From contig NZ_JAKLLN010000022.1 in NCBI RefSeq assembly GCF_023150065.1, positions 1 to 64,000 of the forward strand: 64,000 bases of DNA, given 5' to 3'. A program made the translations under genes and the position numbers. A model generated the notes under the pieces. That model saw only the letters and a list, made by a program, of their open reading frames with translations. It made no database searches and was not told where the DNA came from. Origin of the DNA: Zoogloea sp. (GTDB lineage: Bacteria > Pseudomonadota > Gammaproteobacteria > Burkholderiales > Rhodocyclaceae). Of this stretch, positions 17,610 to 25,038 are shown one piece after another (positions within the stretch are counted from its first letter, which is position 1; every line of letters begins with the position of its first letter).

Positions 17610-17865
17610 TTGACTAGACCCTTAATCGACCCACGCGAACCCGGGTTGCATCTGGACCCGGCAAAGGCTTGATATTTAGCCCGAAAACGCGAAGCCCCCG
17701 GGCCTCGACGATGCATACCACCTGCTTATGACGAAAGCAGAAGGCACACGGCATGCGGATTGTAACCATCGCACGCCGTAATCATAAGCCCAAGATATTA
17801 CAGAATATTACACTTACCCAGCAAGCATAGCCGCTACGGGACCGCAGTGCACCATTCCAGGCGCG
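17610..17865. other. Intergenic leader upstream of the polysaccharide locus
   Basis: About 260 bases with no convincing gene. It should hold the promoter and 5' leader of the wecA-first operon. A TACAAT box on the minus strand (17759-17764) is a possible -10 element, but no good -35 sits 16-18 bases before it. A short stem CCGGGT/ACCCGG (17641-17646 with 17655-17660) lies close to the start codon. I see no JUMPstart/ops element. Confidence 0.4.
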
Positions 17866-17894
17866 CAAAAAACCCCGCTCGCTCCCGAGCAGGG
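17866..17894 (-). terminator. Rho-independent terminator downstream of the PEP-CTERM gene
   Basis: On the minus strand a CCCTGCTC/GAGCGGGG-type stem is followed directly by six T residues (plus-strand A run at 17867-17872). It lies about 90 bases after the stop codon of the PEP-CTERM gene and separates it from the polysaccharide locus. Confidence 0.75.
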
Positions 17895-17907
17895 AAAATG
17901 CACTGCT

Positions 17908-17975
17908 AACCAAAACCCCCCGCCAAGCGGAAGGAGGCTTTGGTTATAAGACGGGCGGGAAGAAACCCCGCCCTG
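17908..17975 (-). other. Two further hairpins between the PEP-CTERM stop codon and its terminator
   Basis: Immediately after the stop codon there is a 7-bp GGGCGGG/CCCGCCC stem (17953-17959 with 17967-17973). A longer hairpin with AACCAAA/TTTGGTT ends (17908-17914 with 17939-17945) follows. Neither is followed by a T-run, so they look more like 3'-end mRNA-stabilising structures than terminators. Confidence 0.5.
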
Positions 17976-17981
17976 TCCTGA

Positions 17982-18800
17982 TCAGGCCTTGCGACGACGC
18001 AGGGCAGCCAGACCCGCTACGCCCAGGCCAAAGAGGGCCAGGGTGCCGGGCAGGGGCACGGCGCTGGTGGTGACTTCGTAGTTGCCGGAGTAGGAACGGA
18101 ACTGATCGTTGGCGGAAACGCCGGAGGCGGTGGCGTCGAAGGTGTAGAGGTAGGAGGTGACGCCGCCGTAGGTGATCTTGACCACTTCACTGGCCTGGGA
18201 ACCGGCCGGAGCCAGCGGGCTCAGGAGGCGCAGGAAGTTGGTGGCATCGTAGAGGCCAGCCAGACCCACCTTGAGCTCACCGCCGTCCTGGAAGACGTAG
18301 GAGATGTTGGGGTCAGACACGAACTGGAAGGGGGACAGACCGCCCAGCACAGCGCTGGGGTTGTAGAAACCCTGGATTGCGGTCTGCAGGTCGGCGGCAG
18401 AGATGGCAGAACCGAAAGCGGCCTGGTAGGCGGCGCTGATGTACTGCTCGGTCAGGGAAGTGTAGGTGCCAAAGCTGTTGCCGGTGAACCAGTCGGCCTT
18501 GGTGAGGCTCGACAGGGTGATGGCGTGACCGTTGATGGTGCCGGTAAGGGTGGAAACAGAGCCGGCGAACTTGCTCAGCTCAACGTTACCGCCAGGGGCT
18601 GCAGCATCGCCGGCCAGCAGGCTGGGCAGGGTGGCAGCCGGGTTGACGGACAGGGTGCCAACCGGGCCTTCAGCCCACTTGGTGATCAGGCCATTGGTAA
18701 CAGCGTTGTCGAGAGTGTAGATGGCGGCGTAAGCAGAGGAAGAAGCAGCTGCGCCGAGGGCAAGGGCGATGATGGCGCCGGTCTTGAACTTGTTGATCAC
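17982..18800 (-). CDS. PEP-CTERM sorting domain protein (exosortase substrate)
   Basis: About 272 residues. A signal peptide (KFKTGAIIALALGAAASSSAYA) is followed by a low-complexity secreted region rich in S, T, G and A with no recognised enzyme domain. The C terminus has the PEP-CTERM tripartite signal: VPLPGTLALFGLG, a hydrophobic helix and the basic end LRRRKA. Such proteins are exported, processed by an exosortase and usually become part of the extracellular polysaccharide matrix or flocs. I chose GTG 18800, which has AGGAG eight bases upstream; GTG 18809 is too close to it. No exosortase gene is in this window, so the processing enzyme must be elsewhere. The gene has its own promoter signal and terminator. 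Confidence 0.88.
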   Translation of the reverse strand: MINKFKTGAIIALALGAAASSSAYAAIYTLDNAVTNGLITKWAEGPVGTLSVNPAATLPSLLAGDAAAPGGNVELSKFAGSVSTLTGTINGHAITLSSLTKADWFTGNSFGTYTSLTEQYISAAYQAAFGSAISAADLQTAIQGFYNPSAVLGGLSPFQFVSDPNISYVFQDGGELKVGLAGLYDATNFLRLLSPLAPAGSQASEVVKITYGGVTSYLYTFDATASGVSANDQFRSYSGNYEVTTSAVPLPGTLALFGLGVAGLAALRRRKA

Positions 18801-19106
18801 GTTACACACTCCTGAAAGCAGAAATTCAATTAAAGGATGGGCTTATTTATTTCGCACTTTTCACACATCACCTCACCCCAAAACGGGCAAAAACGACGGC
18901 AAAAAACACTCGCAGGAATAATTTAGCAATAAATGGGCCAACGATATTTTTCCTTTTATTTCAATAATTTAAAAAGACGCCCCCTGCCCTGCCTTAGAGA
19001 TTGTAAAAATGACCGACACAAATAATTCAAAAGTCATTATGATAAAATTTGCGGAATTGCCAATTGGCTTAATTAATGCGCATTGGGAGATGCAAAACGC
19101 GAGGCG
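18801..19106. other. AT-rich intergenic region upstream of the PEP-CTERM gene
   Basis: About 300 bases, markedly AT-rich compared with the surroundings. Apart from the sigma-54-like element at 18925-18940 and the terminator of the tRNA operon at its right end, I see no gene or repeat. Confidence 0.6.
18925..18940 (-). promoter_or_regulatory. Sigma-54-like promoter for the PEP-CTERM gene
   Basis: On the minus strand the sequence reads TGGCCCATTTATTGCT. It matches the TGGCAC-N5-TTGCW consensus at every position but one (C for A at the fifth base), with the essential GG and GC at the right distance. It lies about 125 bases before the start codon. PEP-CTERM genes in floc-forming betaproteobacteria are known to be controlled by RpoN with the PrsK/PrsR two-component system, which supports the reading. 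Confidence 0.55.
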
Positions 19107-19141
19107 CAAAAAAACAAAGGGAAGCCGAAGCTTCCCTTTGT
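19107..19141 (-). terminator. Rho-independent terminator of the tRNA operon
   Basis: On the minus strand a perfect stem CAAAGGGAAGC/GCTTCCCTTTG with a four-base loop is followed by a T-rich run (A7 on the plus strand at 19108-19114). It starts a few bases after the last tRNA-Asp. Confidence 0.85.
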
Positions 19142-19147
19142 TGTTTG

Positions 19148-19224
19148 TGGCGGAGTGGACGGGACTCGAACCCGCGACCCCCGGCGTGACAGGCCGGTAT
19201 TCTAACCAACTGAACTACCACTCC
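19148..19224 (-). tRNA. tRNA-Asp (GTC), second copy in transcription order
   Basis: A 77-base cloverleaf with encoded CCA. The acceptor stem is GGAGTGG/CCACTCC, the anticodon loop CTGTCAC gives GTC, and the T-arm has GGTTCGAGTCC. It is the last gene of the seven-tRNA operon and is followed by the terminator. It is a duplicate of the tRNA-Asp 481 bases upstream in transcription. Confidence 0.97.
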
Positions 19225-19295
19225 GCGCTAACCTGCCGCTGCGCCCGATTCGGGCTGCAACTGCCTGCACATTGCTGCACAGGACTCTTTGATCC

Positions 19296-19371
19296 TGGCG
19301 TCCCCACGGGGATTCGAACCCCGGTTATCGCCGTGAAAGGGCGGTGTCCTAGGCCTCTAGACGATGGGGAC
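19296..19371 (-). tRNA. tRNA-Glu (TTC), third copy in transcription order
   Basis: A 76-base gene with encoded CCA: acceptor GTCCCCA/TGGGGAC, anticodon loop CTTTCAC giving TTC, T-arm GGTTCGAATCC. It is identical in sequence to the copies at 19508 and 19776. The spacer to the following tRNA-Asp is also duplicated. Confidence 0.97.
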
Positions 19372-19388
19372 CCGGTACAACTTAAAAG

Positions 19389-19464
<76 letters not shown>

Positions 19465-19507
19465 ACGAAACTGCTACGGACTCCATCGCTGCGAACCCGC
19501 CAAATCC

Positions 19508-19583
19508 TGGCGTCCCCACGGGGATTCGAACCCCGGTTATCGCCGTGAAAGGGCGGTGTCCTAGGCCTCTAGACGATGGGGAC
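19508..19583 (-). tRNA. tRNA-Glu (TTC), second (unpaired) copy
   Basis: A 76-base gene, identical in sequence to the two other tRNA-Glu genes here. It sits between the two Ala-Glu-Asp triplets and is not itself preceded by a tRNA-Ala, so it marks the junction of the tandem duplication. Confidence 0.97.
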
Positions 19584-19628
19584 CTGAACCGTCATCAAGG
19601 AAGCTGGGGCTCCCCTGCTTTAAATCTG

Positions 19629-19705
19629 TGGCGGAGTGGACGGGACTCGAACCCGCGACCCCCGGCGTGACAGGCCGGTATTCTAACCAACTGAACTACC
19701 ACTCC
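19629..19705 (-). tRNA. tRNA-Asp (GTC), first copy
   Basis: A 77-base gene with encoded CCA and anticodon GTC, the same as the gene at 19148. It ends the first Ala-Glu-Asp triplet of the operon. Confidence 0.97.
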
Positions 19706-19775
19706 GCTTTAACTGCCATTGCAAGCCAACCGGGCTGCAACTGCCTGCACATTACTGCACAGGACTCTTTGATCC

Positions 19776-19851
19776 TGGCGTCCCCACGGGGATTCGAACC
19801 CCGGTTATCGCCGTGAAAGGGCGGTGTCCTAGGCCTCTAGACGATGGGGAC
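19776..19851 (-). tRNA. tRNA-Glu (TTC), first copy
   Basis: A 76-base gene with encoded CCA and anticodon TTC. The spacer between it and the following tRNA-Asp matches the spacer of the second triplet almost base for base over more than 40 bases (19732-19775 against 19252-19295). Confidence 0.97.
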
Positions 19852-19868
19852 CCGGTACTGCAAATTCT

Positions 19869-19944
<76 letters not shown>

Positions 19945-19960
19945 GTGCAACGAGAAACGC

Positions 19961-19989
19961 ATTATAGAGAGGACATTGCCCGATGTAAA
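19961..19989 (-). promoter_or_regulatory. Near-consensus sigma-70 promoter of the tRNA operon
   Basis: On the minus strand TTTACA (19989-19984) is followed by a 17-base spacer and a perfect TATAAT (19966-19961). The -35 box has one mismatch to TTGACA. The spacing and the position 17 bases before the first tRNA-Ala are what is expected of a strong stable-RNA promoter. Confidence 0.85.
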
Positions 19990-20054
19990 CCTCTTTTTGG
20001 GATTTTTGTTAAGGCTGCTACCGCGAGTGGTGAACGGTTTCGTAGGGGTGGGTG

Positions 20055-21461
20055 CTAAAGCACCTTTCCTGGGTTCATCAGACCTTGCGGGTCGAGGGTG
20101 GCCTTGATGCGCTGCATGAGCTCCAGCTCAAGCGGCTGCTTGTAGCCGGGAAGGATGCCGCGCTTGAGCTGGCCGATACCGTGTTCGGCGGAGATGGAAC
20201 CGCCCAGTTCGTGCACCAGGCCATGAACGACGCGCCCGACCTCTTCGGTGCGGGCGATGAAGGCAGCGTTTTCGTCGTGGCGGGGACGGCTCTGGTTGTA
20301 GTGGAGGTTGCCGTCGCCCACATGGCCGAAGGCGACGATGCGCAGGCCGGGGTAGCAGGCTTCGAGGGCGGCGCCGGCACGGTCGAGAAACTCGGGGATG
20401 GCGCTGACCGGCACGGAAATGTCGTGCTTGATGCTGACGCCTTCGCGCTTCTGGGCTTCGGAGATGTTCTCGCGCAGGCTCCACAGGGCGGCGGCCTGGG
20501 CCTGGCTGGTGGCGATGGTGCCATCGAGCACGGCGCCGTCGGCGATGGCGGTGGCGAGCTCGGCCTCGAGGATGGCGGGCAGGTCGATGACGGTCAGGGT
20601 GTCGGTGAGTTCGACCAGTACGTACCAGGGCTGTGCCTGGGCCAGGGGGTCGCGGGCACCGGGGATGTGCTGGAGGACGAGATCGAGGGAGGGGCGGCTG
20701 ATGAGCTCGAAGGCGGTTACCCGGTCGCCGGCCACGCCGCGCAGACGGGCGAGCAGTTCGACCGCCGCCGCAGGCCCGGCCACGGCCAGCCAGGCGGTGA
20801 CCGTCTGCCGGGGCTTGGCGAAGAGCTTGAGGGTGGCGGCGGTGACGATGCCCAGGGTGCCCTCGGCACCGATGAACAGGTGCTTGAGGTCGTAGCCGGT
20901 GTTGTCTTTGCGCAGGGCGCGCAGGCCGTTCCAGATCTGGCCGTCGGGAAGGACGACCTCCAGCCCGAGAACCAGCTCGCGGGTATTGCCGTAGCGCAGC
21001 ACCTGCACGCCGCCAGCGTTGGTGGAGATGACACCGCCGACTTCGCAGGTGCCTTCGCTGGCGAGGGACAGGGGAAACAGGCGCCCTGCCCCGTCGGCCG
21101 CGGCCTGCACCTGGGCCAGGGTTACGCCGGCCTCGACGGTGATGGCGTTGTTGGCGGGGTCGATGTGGCGGATCTGGCGCAGGCGGGAGAGATTGATCAC
21201 CACCGCCCGGCCGTCCGCCAGGGGCGTGGCGCCGCCGCAGAGGCCGGTGTTGCCGCCCTGGGGCACGATGGGCACACCGGCAGCAGCGCAGGCCTGGACC
21301 ACGGCAGCGACCTGGGCGGTGTCGGCCGGCAGGACGACGGCCTGCGCGGCACCGGTGTAGCGGCCGCGCCAGTCGGTGAGGTAGGACGCGGTGGCGGATG
21401 CGTCGGTGAGGCAGTGACTGGCACCGACGAGGTTGCGGAGGGTGTCGAGGAGCGGGGTCAT
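20055..21461 (-). CDS. FAD-binding oxidase/dehydrogenase, GlcD / D-2-hydroxyacid dehydrogenase family
   Basis: A 468-residue flavoprotein of the VAO/PCMH fold. The N-terminal FAD domain has VPIVPQGGNTGLCGGA, the pyrophosphate-binding loop, and LASEGTCEVGGVISTNAGG. The C-terminal oxidase domain has VAFGHVGDGNLHYN and ends SAEHGIGQLKRG, the metal/substrate-site motifs of D-lactate, glycolate (GlcD) and D-2-hydroxyglutarate dehydrogenases. It probably oxidises a D-2-hydroxy acid and passes electrons to a quinone, cytochrome or ETF. It is not in an operon with GlcE/GlcF, which argues against a glycolate oxidase complex. Substrate is undetermined. Confidence 0.85.
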   Translation of the reverse strand: MTPLLDTLRNLVGASHCLTDASATASYLTDWRGRYTGAAQAVVLPADTAQVAAVVQACAAAGVPIVPQGGNTGLCGGATPLADGRAVVINLSRLRQIRHIDPANNAITVEAGVTLAQVQAAADGAGRLFPLSLASEGTCEVGGVISTNAGGVQVLRYGNTRELVLGLEVVLPDGQIWNGLRALRKDNTGYDLKHLFIGAEGTLGIVTAATLKLFAKPRQTVTAWLAVAGPAAAVELLARLRGVAGDRVTAFELISRPSLDLVLQHIPGARDPLAQAQPWYVLVELTDTLTVIDLPAILEAELATAIADGAVLDGTIATSQAQAAALWSLRENISEAQKREGVSIKHDISVPVSAIPEFLDRAGAALEACYPGLRIVAFGHVGDGNLHYNQSRPRHDENAAFIARTEEVGRVVHGLVHELGGSISAEHGIGQLKRGILPGYKQPLELELMQRIKATLDPQGLMNPGKVL

Positions 21462-21479
21462 GGCGGACTGCGGTGAAGA

Positions 21480-21501
21480 GGTCGAATGAATTCGACCCTA
21501 C
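21480..21501 (-). repeat. REP-like palindrome, type B (GTAG head)
   Basis: GGTCGAATGAATTCGACC followed by CTAC on the plus strand. On the minus strand it reads GTAG, then a hairpin with 8-bp arms. Related copies are at 14291 and 32653. Confidence 0.7.
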
Positions 21502-21558
21502 AGGAAAACGCGCGGCAAGGCTGCCTTTGCGGGGCGGTGATCTGTGTGGGGGGGATTG

Positions 21559-21580
21559 GTGGGGGCGACTTCAGTCGCCC
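21559..21580 (+). repeat. REP-like palindrome, type A, left member of pair 1
   Basis: A GTGG head followed by GGGCGACTTCAGTCGCCC, an 8-bp-arm hairpin with a TC loop. It forms an inverted pair with the element at 21623, with a 42-base spacer. Confidence 0.75.
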
Positions 21581-21622
21581 GCGGACTTCGATCAAGGGTG
21601 TGCCGGTGGTCAACGCACGGAT

Positions 21623-21644
21623 GGGCGACTGAAGTCGCCCCTAC
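21623..21644 (-). repeat. REP-like palindrome, type A, right member of pair 1
   Basis: GGGCGACTGAAGTCGCCC followed by CTAC; on the minus strand a GTAG head and the same hairpin as at 21559. It ends about ten bases before the stop codon side of the RssA-like gene. Confidence 0.75.
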
Positions 21645-21654
21645 AAGGCGCAGC

Positions 21655-22572
21655 CTAGCGGCCCAGCGCCCGGAGGATGGCGGGCATGGCGGCTTCGACG
21701 GCGGCCTCGCCTTCGGCGATGGCTTCGGCGCCGCGATGAAAATCCATCAGCCCGAGCTGGGCGAGGCGGGGAGAGATGAGGACGTCGGCGGGCTCGCCGG
21801 CGAGGCGGCTGCGGGCGATACGCACGGACATGATGGCGATGCTGCTCTGCATGACATTGAGCATGGAGGGCAGGCTTTCGTCGGCGCCCTCCTCGTCCGC
21901 CGCCCCCGACTTGCCATTGCGCCCGAAGCGGGCAAGCAGGCGGCGGGACCAGCCGCTGGCGTTCTCGGCCTGGGCTTCGACGGGGTGACGGTTGCGCCAG
22001 GTCCAGCCGACCGCATCGGAGTTGAGCTCGACGGCGATGACCACGTCGGCGCCCATGGCCCGGGCGAGGGAGACGGGCACGGGGTTGACCAGGCCCCCAT
22101 CCACCAGCAGCCGGCTGTCCTGCCAGACCGGGGCCATCAATCCGGGCAGGGCGATGGAGGCGCGCACGGCGTTGGCGATGCTGCCATCCCGCAGCCAGAC
22201 TTCGTGGCCGGTATGCAGGTCGGTGGCCACGCAGCCGAAGAGGTGGGGCAAGGCGGTGAAGTCGCGGTCGACGAACTGGCGCTGGAAGAAGGCCATGAGC
22301 TTGTCGCCCTTGAGCAGACCTCCGCGCAGCCCCATGTCCATCAGGCCGACCACATCCTGCCAGCCGAGGGTTTCGACCCAGGCGCCGAGCTTTTCCACAT
22401 CGCCGGCAGCGGCAACGGCACCGACAAAGGCGCCGATGGAACAGCCGCTGATGATCTGCGGCTCGATGCCCTCCCGCGCCAGGGCCCGCAGAACACCGAT
22501 ATGCGCCCACCCGCGGGCAGAGCCACTGCCGAGGGCAATGCCGATGCGAGGGGGGCGTTTGGTGTGGGTCAT
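21655..22572 (-). CDS. rssA: Patatin-like phospholipase family protein, RssA-like
   Basis: A 305-residue protein, close in length to E. coli RssA (301). The oxyanion loop GSGSARGWAHIGVL follows the first strand (about residues 16-29); the nucleophile elbow is GCSIGAF and the catalytic dyad aspartate is in VDGGLVNPVP. All elements of an active patatin-type serine lipase/esterase are present. No signal peptide is visible, so it is probably cytoplasmic or inner-membrane-associated. The cellular role of RssA is poorly known. It is flanked on both sides by REP-like pairs, so it is likely transcribed alone. Confidence 0.85.
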   Translation of the reverse strand: MTHTKRPPRIGIALGSGSARGWAHIGVLRALAREGIEPQIISGCSIGAFVGAVAAAGDVEKLGAWVETLGWQDVVGLMDMGLRGGLLKGDKLMAFFQRQFVDRDFTALPHLFGCVATDLHTGHEVWLRDGSIANAVRASIALPGLMAPVWQDSRLLVDGGLVNPVPVSLARAMGADVVIAVELNSDAVGWTWRNRHPVEAQAENASGWSRRLLARFGRNGKSGAADEEGADESLPSMLNVMQSSIAIMSVRIARSRLAGEPADVLISPRLAQLGLMDFHRGAEAIAEGEAAVEAAMPAILRALGR

Positions 22573-22632
22573 GGCTCTACTGTGAGATCGACTTCACGCT
22601 CGCCGCAGGGACAAGGACTGCAGGGGCGGCTC

Positions 22633-22654
22633 GTAGGGGCGACTTCAGTCGCCC
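22633..22654 (+). repeat. REP-like palindrome, type A, left member of pair 2
   Basis: A GTAG head followed by GGGCGACTTCAGTCGCCC. The spacer to its inverted partner is 41 bases and shares short stretches (TCGATCA, CCG) with the spacer of pair 1. Confidence 0.8.
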
Positions 22655-22695
22655 AATACGCGTCGATCACAGACATACCGTTGATCGGAGTCTGC

Positions 22696-22717
22696 GGGCG
22701 ACTAAAGTCGCCCCTAC
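22696..22717 (-). repeat. REP-like palindrome, type A, right member of pair 2
   Basis: GGGCGACTAAAGTCGCCC followed by CTAC, inverted with respect to the element at 22633. It sits just after the rimO stop codon on the transcribed strand. Confidence 0.8.
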
Positions 22718-22744
22718 GGGTTCGCACATCCCTGGCAGTCGCGC

Positions 22745-24073
22745 TTACAGCGGCTCGGCGTAGAGGTCGTGCACGTCGCAGTCGGTGATGCGGACGCGGG
22801 CGAATTCGCCGGGCTCGAGGTTTTCGCCGGCGGGGATGATGACCAGGCCGTCGATCTCGGGGGCGTCGCCCGGGGAACGGGCCAGGGCGCCCTCCTCGTC
22901 GATCTCGTCCACCAGCACGGTCATCTCGCGACCGATGAAACGTTCGAGGCGTTCGGTGGAGATGTCTTCCTGGAACTCCATGAGCTGGATGCGACGCTCT
23001 TCGCGGATCTCCTCGGGCACGGCACCGGGCAGTTCGTTGGCGGTGGCACCCTCGACGGGCGAGTAAGCAAAGGCGCCCACGCGGTCGAGCTTGGCTTCTT
23101 CGAGGAACTGCAGGAGTTCTTCGAAATCCTGGTCGGTCTCGCCGGGGAAGCCGGTGATGAAGGTGGAGCGGATGGTGAGGTCGGGACAGATCTCGCGCCA
23201 GCGGCGCACGCGCTCGAGGTTGTTCTCGGCACTGGCGGGGCGCTTCATGGCCTTGAGGATGCGCGGGCTGGCGTGCTGGAAGGGCACGTCGAGGTAGGGC
23301 AGGATCTTGCCGTCGGCCATCAGCGGGATGATGTCGTCCACGCTGGGGTAGGGATACACGTAGTGCAGGCGCACCCACACGCCGAGCTCGCTGAGGCCCT
23401 TGCACAGGTCGTAGAGCTTGGTGCGCATGGGCTTGCCGCCCCAGAAGCCGGTGCGGTACTTGGTGTCGACGCCGTAGGCGGAGGTGTCCTGGGAGACGAC
23501 CAGCAGTTCCTTGACGCCCGCCTTGACGAGGTTTTCGGCCTCACGCATCACGTCGCCGATGGGCCGGCTGACCAGGTCGCCGCGCATCGACGGGATGATG
23601 CAGAAGGTGCAGCGGTGGTTGCAGCCTTCGGAGATCTTGAGATAAGCGTAGTGGTCGGGGGTGAGCTTGATGCCCTGGGGCGGGATCAGGTCGATGAACG
23701 GGTCGTGGGGCTTGGGCAGGTGCTTGTGCACCTCCTGCATGACCTGCTCGGTGGCGTGGGGGCCAGTGACGGCGAGCACCTGGGGGTGCGCGGCCATGAC
23801 CACGTCGTCCTTGGCGCCCAGACAGCCGGTAACGATGACTTTGCCGTTTTCGGCGAGGGCTTCGCCGATGGCGTCGAGGGACTCTTCAACCGCGGCGTCG
23901 ATGAAGCCGCAGGTGTTGACGACCACGAGGTCGGAGCCTTCGTAGGAGGGAGAGATCTCGTAGCCTTCGGAGCGCAGGCGGGTGAGGATGTGCTCGGAGT
24001 CGACGAGGGCCTTCGGGCAACCTAGGCTGACGAATCCGACCTTGGGGGCCGCGGCGAGCTTGGATTGGGTCAT
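22745..24073 (-). CDS. rimO: Ribosomal protein S12 methylthiotransferase RimO
   Basis: A radical-SAM methylthiotransferase of about 442 residues. The N-terminal UPF0004 domain begins [16 protein letters not shown] and contains NTCGFID and VTGCLGA, which supply the cysteines of the auxiliary 4Fe-4S cluster. The radical-SAM motif is [13 protein letters not shown] (CxxxCxxC). A TRAM domain closes the protein. [12 protein letters not shown] distinguishes RimO from MiaB. It modifies Asp88 of ribosomal protein S12. The frame is open to a TTG at 24103, but that extension runs through the phaR terminator hairpin, so the ATG at 24073 is preferred. Confidence 0.95.
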   Translation of the reverse strand: MTQSKLAAAPKVGFVSLGCPKALVDSEHILTRLRSEGYEISPSYEGSDLVVVNTCGFIDAAVEESLDAIGEALAENGKVIVTGCLGAKDDVVMAAHPQVLAVTGPHATEQVMQEVHKHLPKPHDPFIDLIPPQGIKLTPDHYAYLKISEGCNHRCTFCIIPSMRGDLVSRPIGDVMREAENLVKAGVKELLVVSQDTSAYGVDTKYRTGFWGGKPMRTKLYDLCKGLSELGVWVRLHYVYPYPSVDDIIPLMADGKILPYLDVPFQHASPRILKAMKRPASAENNLERVRRWREICPDLTIRSTFITGFPGETDQDFEELLQFLEEAKLDRVGAFAYSPVEGATANELPGAVPEEIREERRIQLMEFQEDISTERLERFIGREMTVLVDEIDEEGALARSPGDAPEIDGLVIIPAGENLEPGEFARVRITDCDVHDLYAEPL

Positions 24074-24103
24074 GCGTTCAAAACCTGTGGGGATAAAGTG
24101 CAA

Positions 24104-24126
24104 GGGCCGCGTCGTTTGCGCGGCCC
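24104..24126 (-). terminator. Hairpin terminator after phaR
   Basis: A perfect 8-bp stem GGGCCGCG/CGCGGCCC with a 7-base loop lies just after the phaR stop codon on the minus strand and is followed by TTGCACTTT. The T-run is weak, so termination may be partial and allow read-through into rimO. Confidence 0.55.
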
Positions 24127-24138
24127 CGTGAGTCTATT

Positions 24139-24744
24139 TTATTTCTTGGGAGTGACTGGCGGTTCCGAGTCGGGATCCGCCACAGAACTCTTTTCGCCGC
24201 CCATGCCCGGCGGAAAACCGGGGAAGGTGAAGCCCGAGAAGAGATTGCGGGTCTGGCTGTCCAGCTGCTCCTGCATCTGGGTGTACATCTTCTTGCTCTG
24301 CTCCATGTAGGCACCCATCATGCTCTGCATGGCGGGACCCTGGAAGTTCAGAAACTGGGCCCACAGGTCTTGGTTGACGGTGGCGTTTTCGCCGTACACC
24401 GAGCGGACCTGATCCTGGAGCTTGGCCTGCATGTCGGTGAAGGCCTTGATGTTGTTCTCGAGATACTTGCCCATCATCCCCTGCATGGCATTGCCATAGA
24501 AGCGGATCATCTGGGAAAGGAGGTCGCTGGTGAACATCGGGGCGCCGCCAGCTTCCTCTTCGAGGATGATCTGCAGCAGGATGTTGCGGGTGAGGTCTTC
24601 GCCGCTCTTGGCGTCGACGACCTGGAAGATACCGTGTTCAAGGACGAGTTCCTTCACGTCTGCGAGCGTGATGTAGGAGCTGGTCTGGGTGTCGTAAAGG
24701 CGGCGGTTCGGGTACTTTTTTATCAGGCGAATCTGATCGGCCAT
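24139..24744 (-). CDS. phaR: Polyhydroxyalkanoate synthesis regulator PhaR
   Basis: A 201-residue protein with the N-terminal PHB/PHA accumulation DNA-binding domain (IRLIKKYPNRRLYDTQTSSY, then ITLADVKELV) and the PHB_acc regions with repeated MxxGxM-type segments. PhaR represses phasin and its own gene and binds PHA granules, sensing polymer. GAGGAGA about ten bases before the ATG is a good ribosome site. It lies downstream of phaC-phaB-phaB on the same strand but is separated from them by two terminators, so it should be transcribed on its own. Confidence 0.95.
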   Translation of the reverse strand: MADQIRLIKKYPNRRLYDTQTSSYITLADVKELVLEHGIFQVVDAKSGEDLTRNILLQIILEEEAGGAPMFTSDLLSQMIRFYGNAMQGMMGKYLENNIKAFTDMQAKLQDQVRSVYGENATVNQDLWAQFLNFQGPAMQSMMGAYMEQSKKMYTQMQEQLDSQTRNLFSGFTFPGFPPGMGGEKSSVADPDSEPPVTPKK

Positions 24745-24800
24745 TCGTGTCTTCTCCTCGGCGATGGAGTTCGCCGCCGGGGATTATACTGCGGTGCGCA

Positions 24801-24840
24801 AAAAAAAACCCTGTCCCGCTACGGGCTTAGCGTGACAGGT
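24801..24840 (-). terminator. Strong rho-independent terminator upstream of phaR
   Basis: On the minus strand, CCTGTC and CGCTA arms pair with TAGCG and GACAGG, followed by eight or more T residues. It ends transcripts coming from the phaB genes before phaR. Confidence 0.85.
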
Positions 24841-24882
24841 GTTGCAGGATGATGCAGGGGGCCGCGGACTGTTGGGCCGAGA

Positions 24883-24904
24883 GGGCGGCTGAAGTCACCC
24901 CTAC
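24883..24904 (-). repeat. REP-like palindrome, type A (imperfect), left member of pair 3
   Basis: GGGCGGCTGAAGTCACCC followed by CTAC: the same element as at 21623 and 22696 with two compensating-free changes. In this pair the GTAG heads face each other rather than outwards. Confidence 0.65.
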
Positions 24905-24947
24905 AGGTGGTGCGATGGCTGAATGCCATCCAGGGTTGTCAGGGTTT

Positions 24948-24969
24948 GTAGGGGCGACTTCAGTCGCCC
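24948..24969 (+). repeat. REP-like palindrome, type A, right member of pair 3
   Basis: A GTAG head followed by GGGCGACTTCAGTCGCCC, identical to the copy at 22633. The spacer to its partner is 43 bases. Confidence 0.8.
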
Positions 24970-24990
24970 TCCCCTGCCTACCCCAAAAAC

Positions 24991-25014
24991 AAAACCCCGC
25001 CGGAGCGGGGTTTT
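24991..25014 (-). terminator. Terminator after phaB (symmetric hairpin)
   Basis: AAAACCCCGC and GCGGGGTTTT form a 10-bp stem with a four-base loop. It lies 24 bases after the phaB stop codon on the minus strand and is followed there by GTTTTTG. The symmetric A/T flanks mean it could also act on the plus strand. Confidence 0.8.
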
Positions 25015-25038
25015 GCGTGATGCGTGCTGCAGCTGCAA

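Noticed and set aside
17610-17860. JUMPstart/ops element or RfaH control of the polysaccharide locus
   Set aside because: I found no GGCGGTAG-like ops sequence in the leader on the transcribed strand.
21559-24969. Palindromes as rho-independent terminators or operator sites
   Set aside because: They have no T-runs, share the same 22-base sequence regardless of neighbouring gene, and occur as inverted pairs, so a repeat family explains them better.
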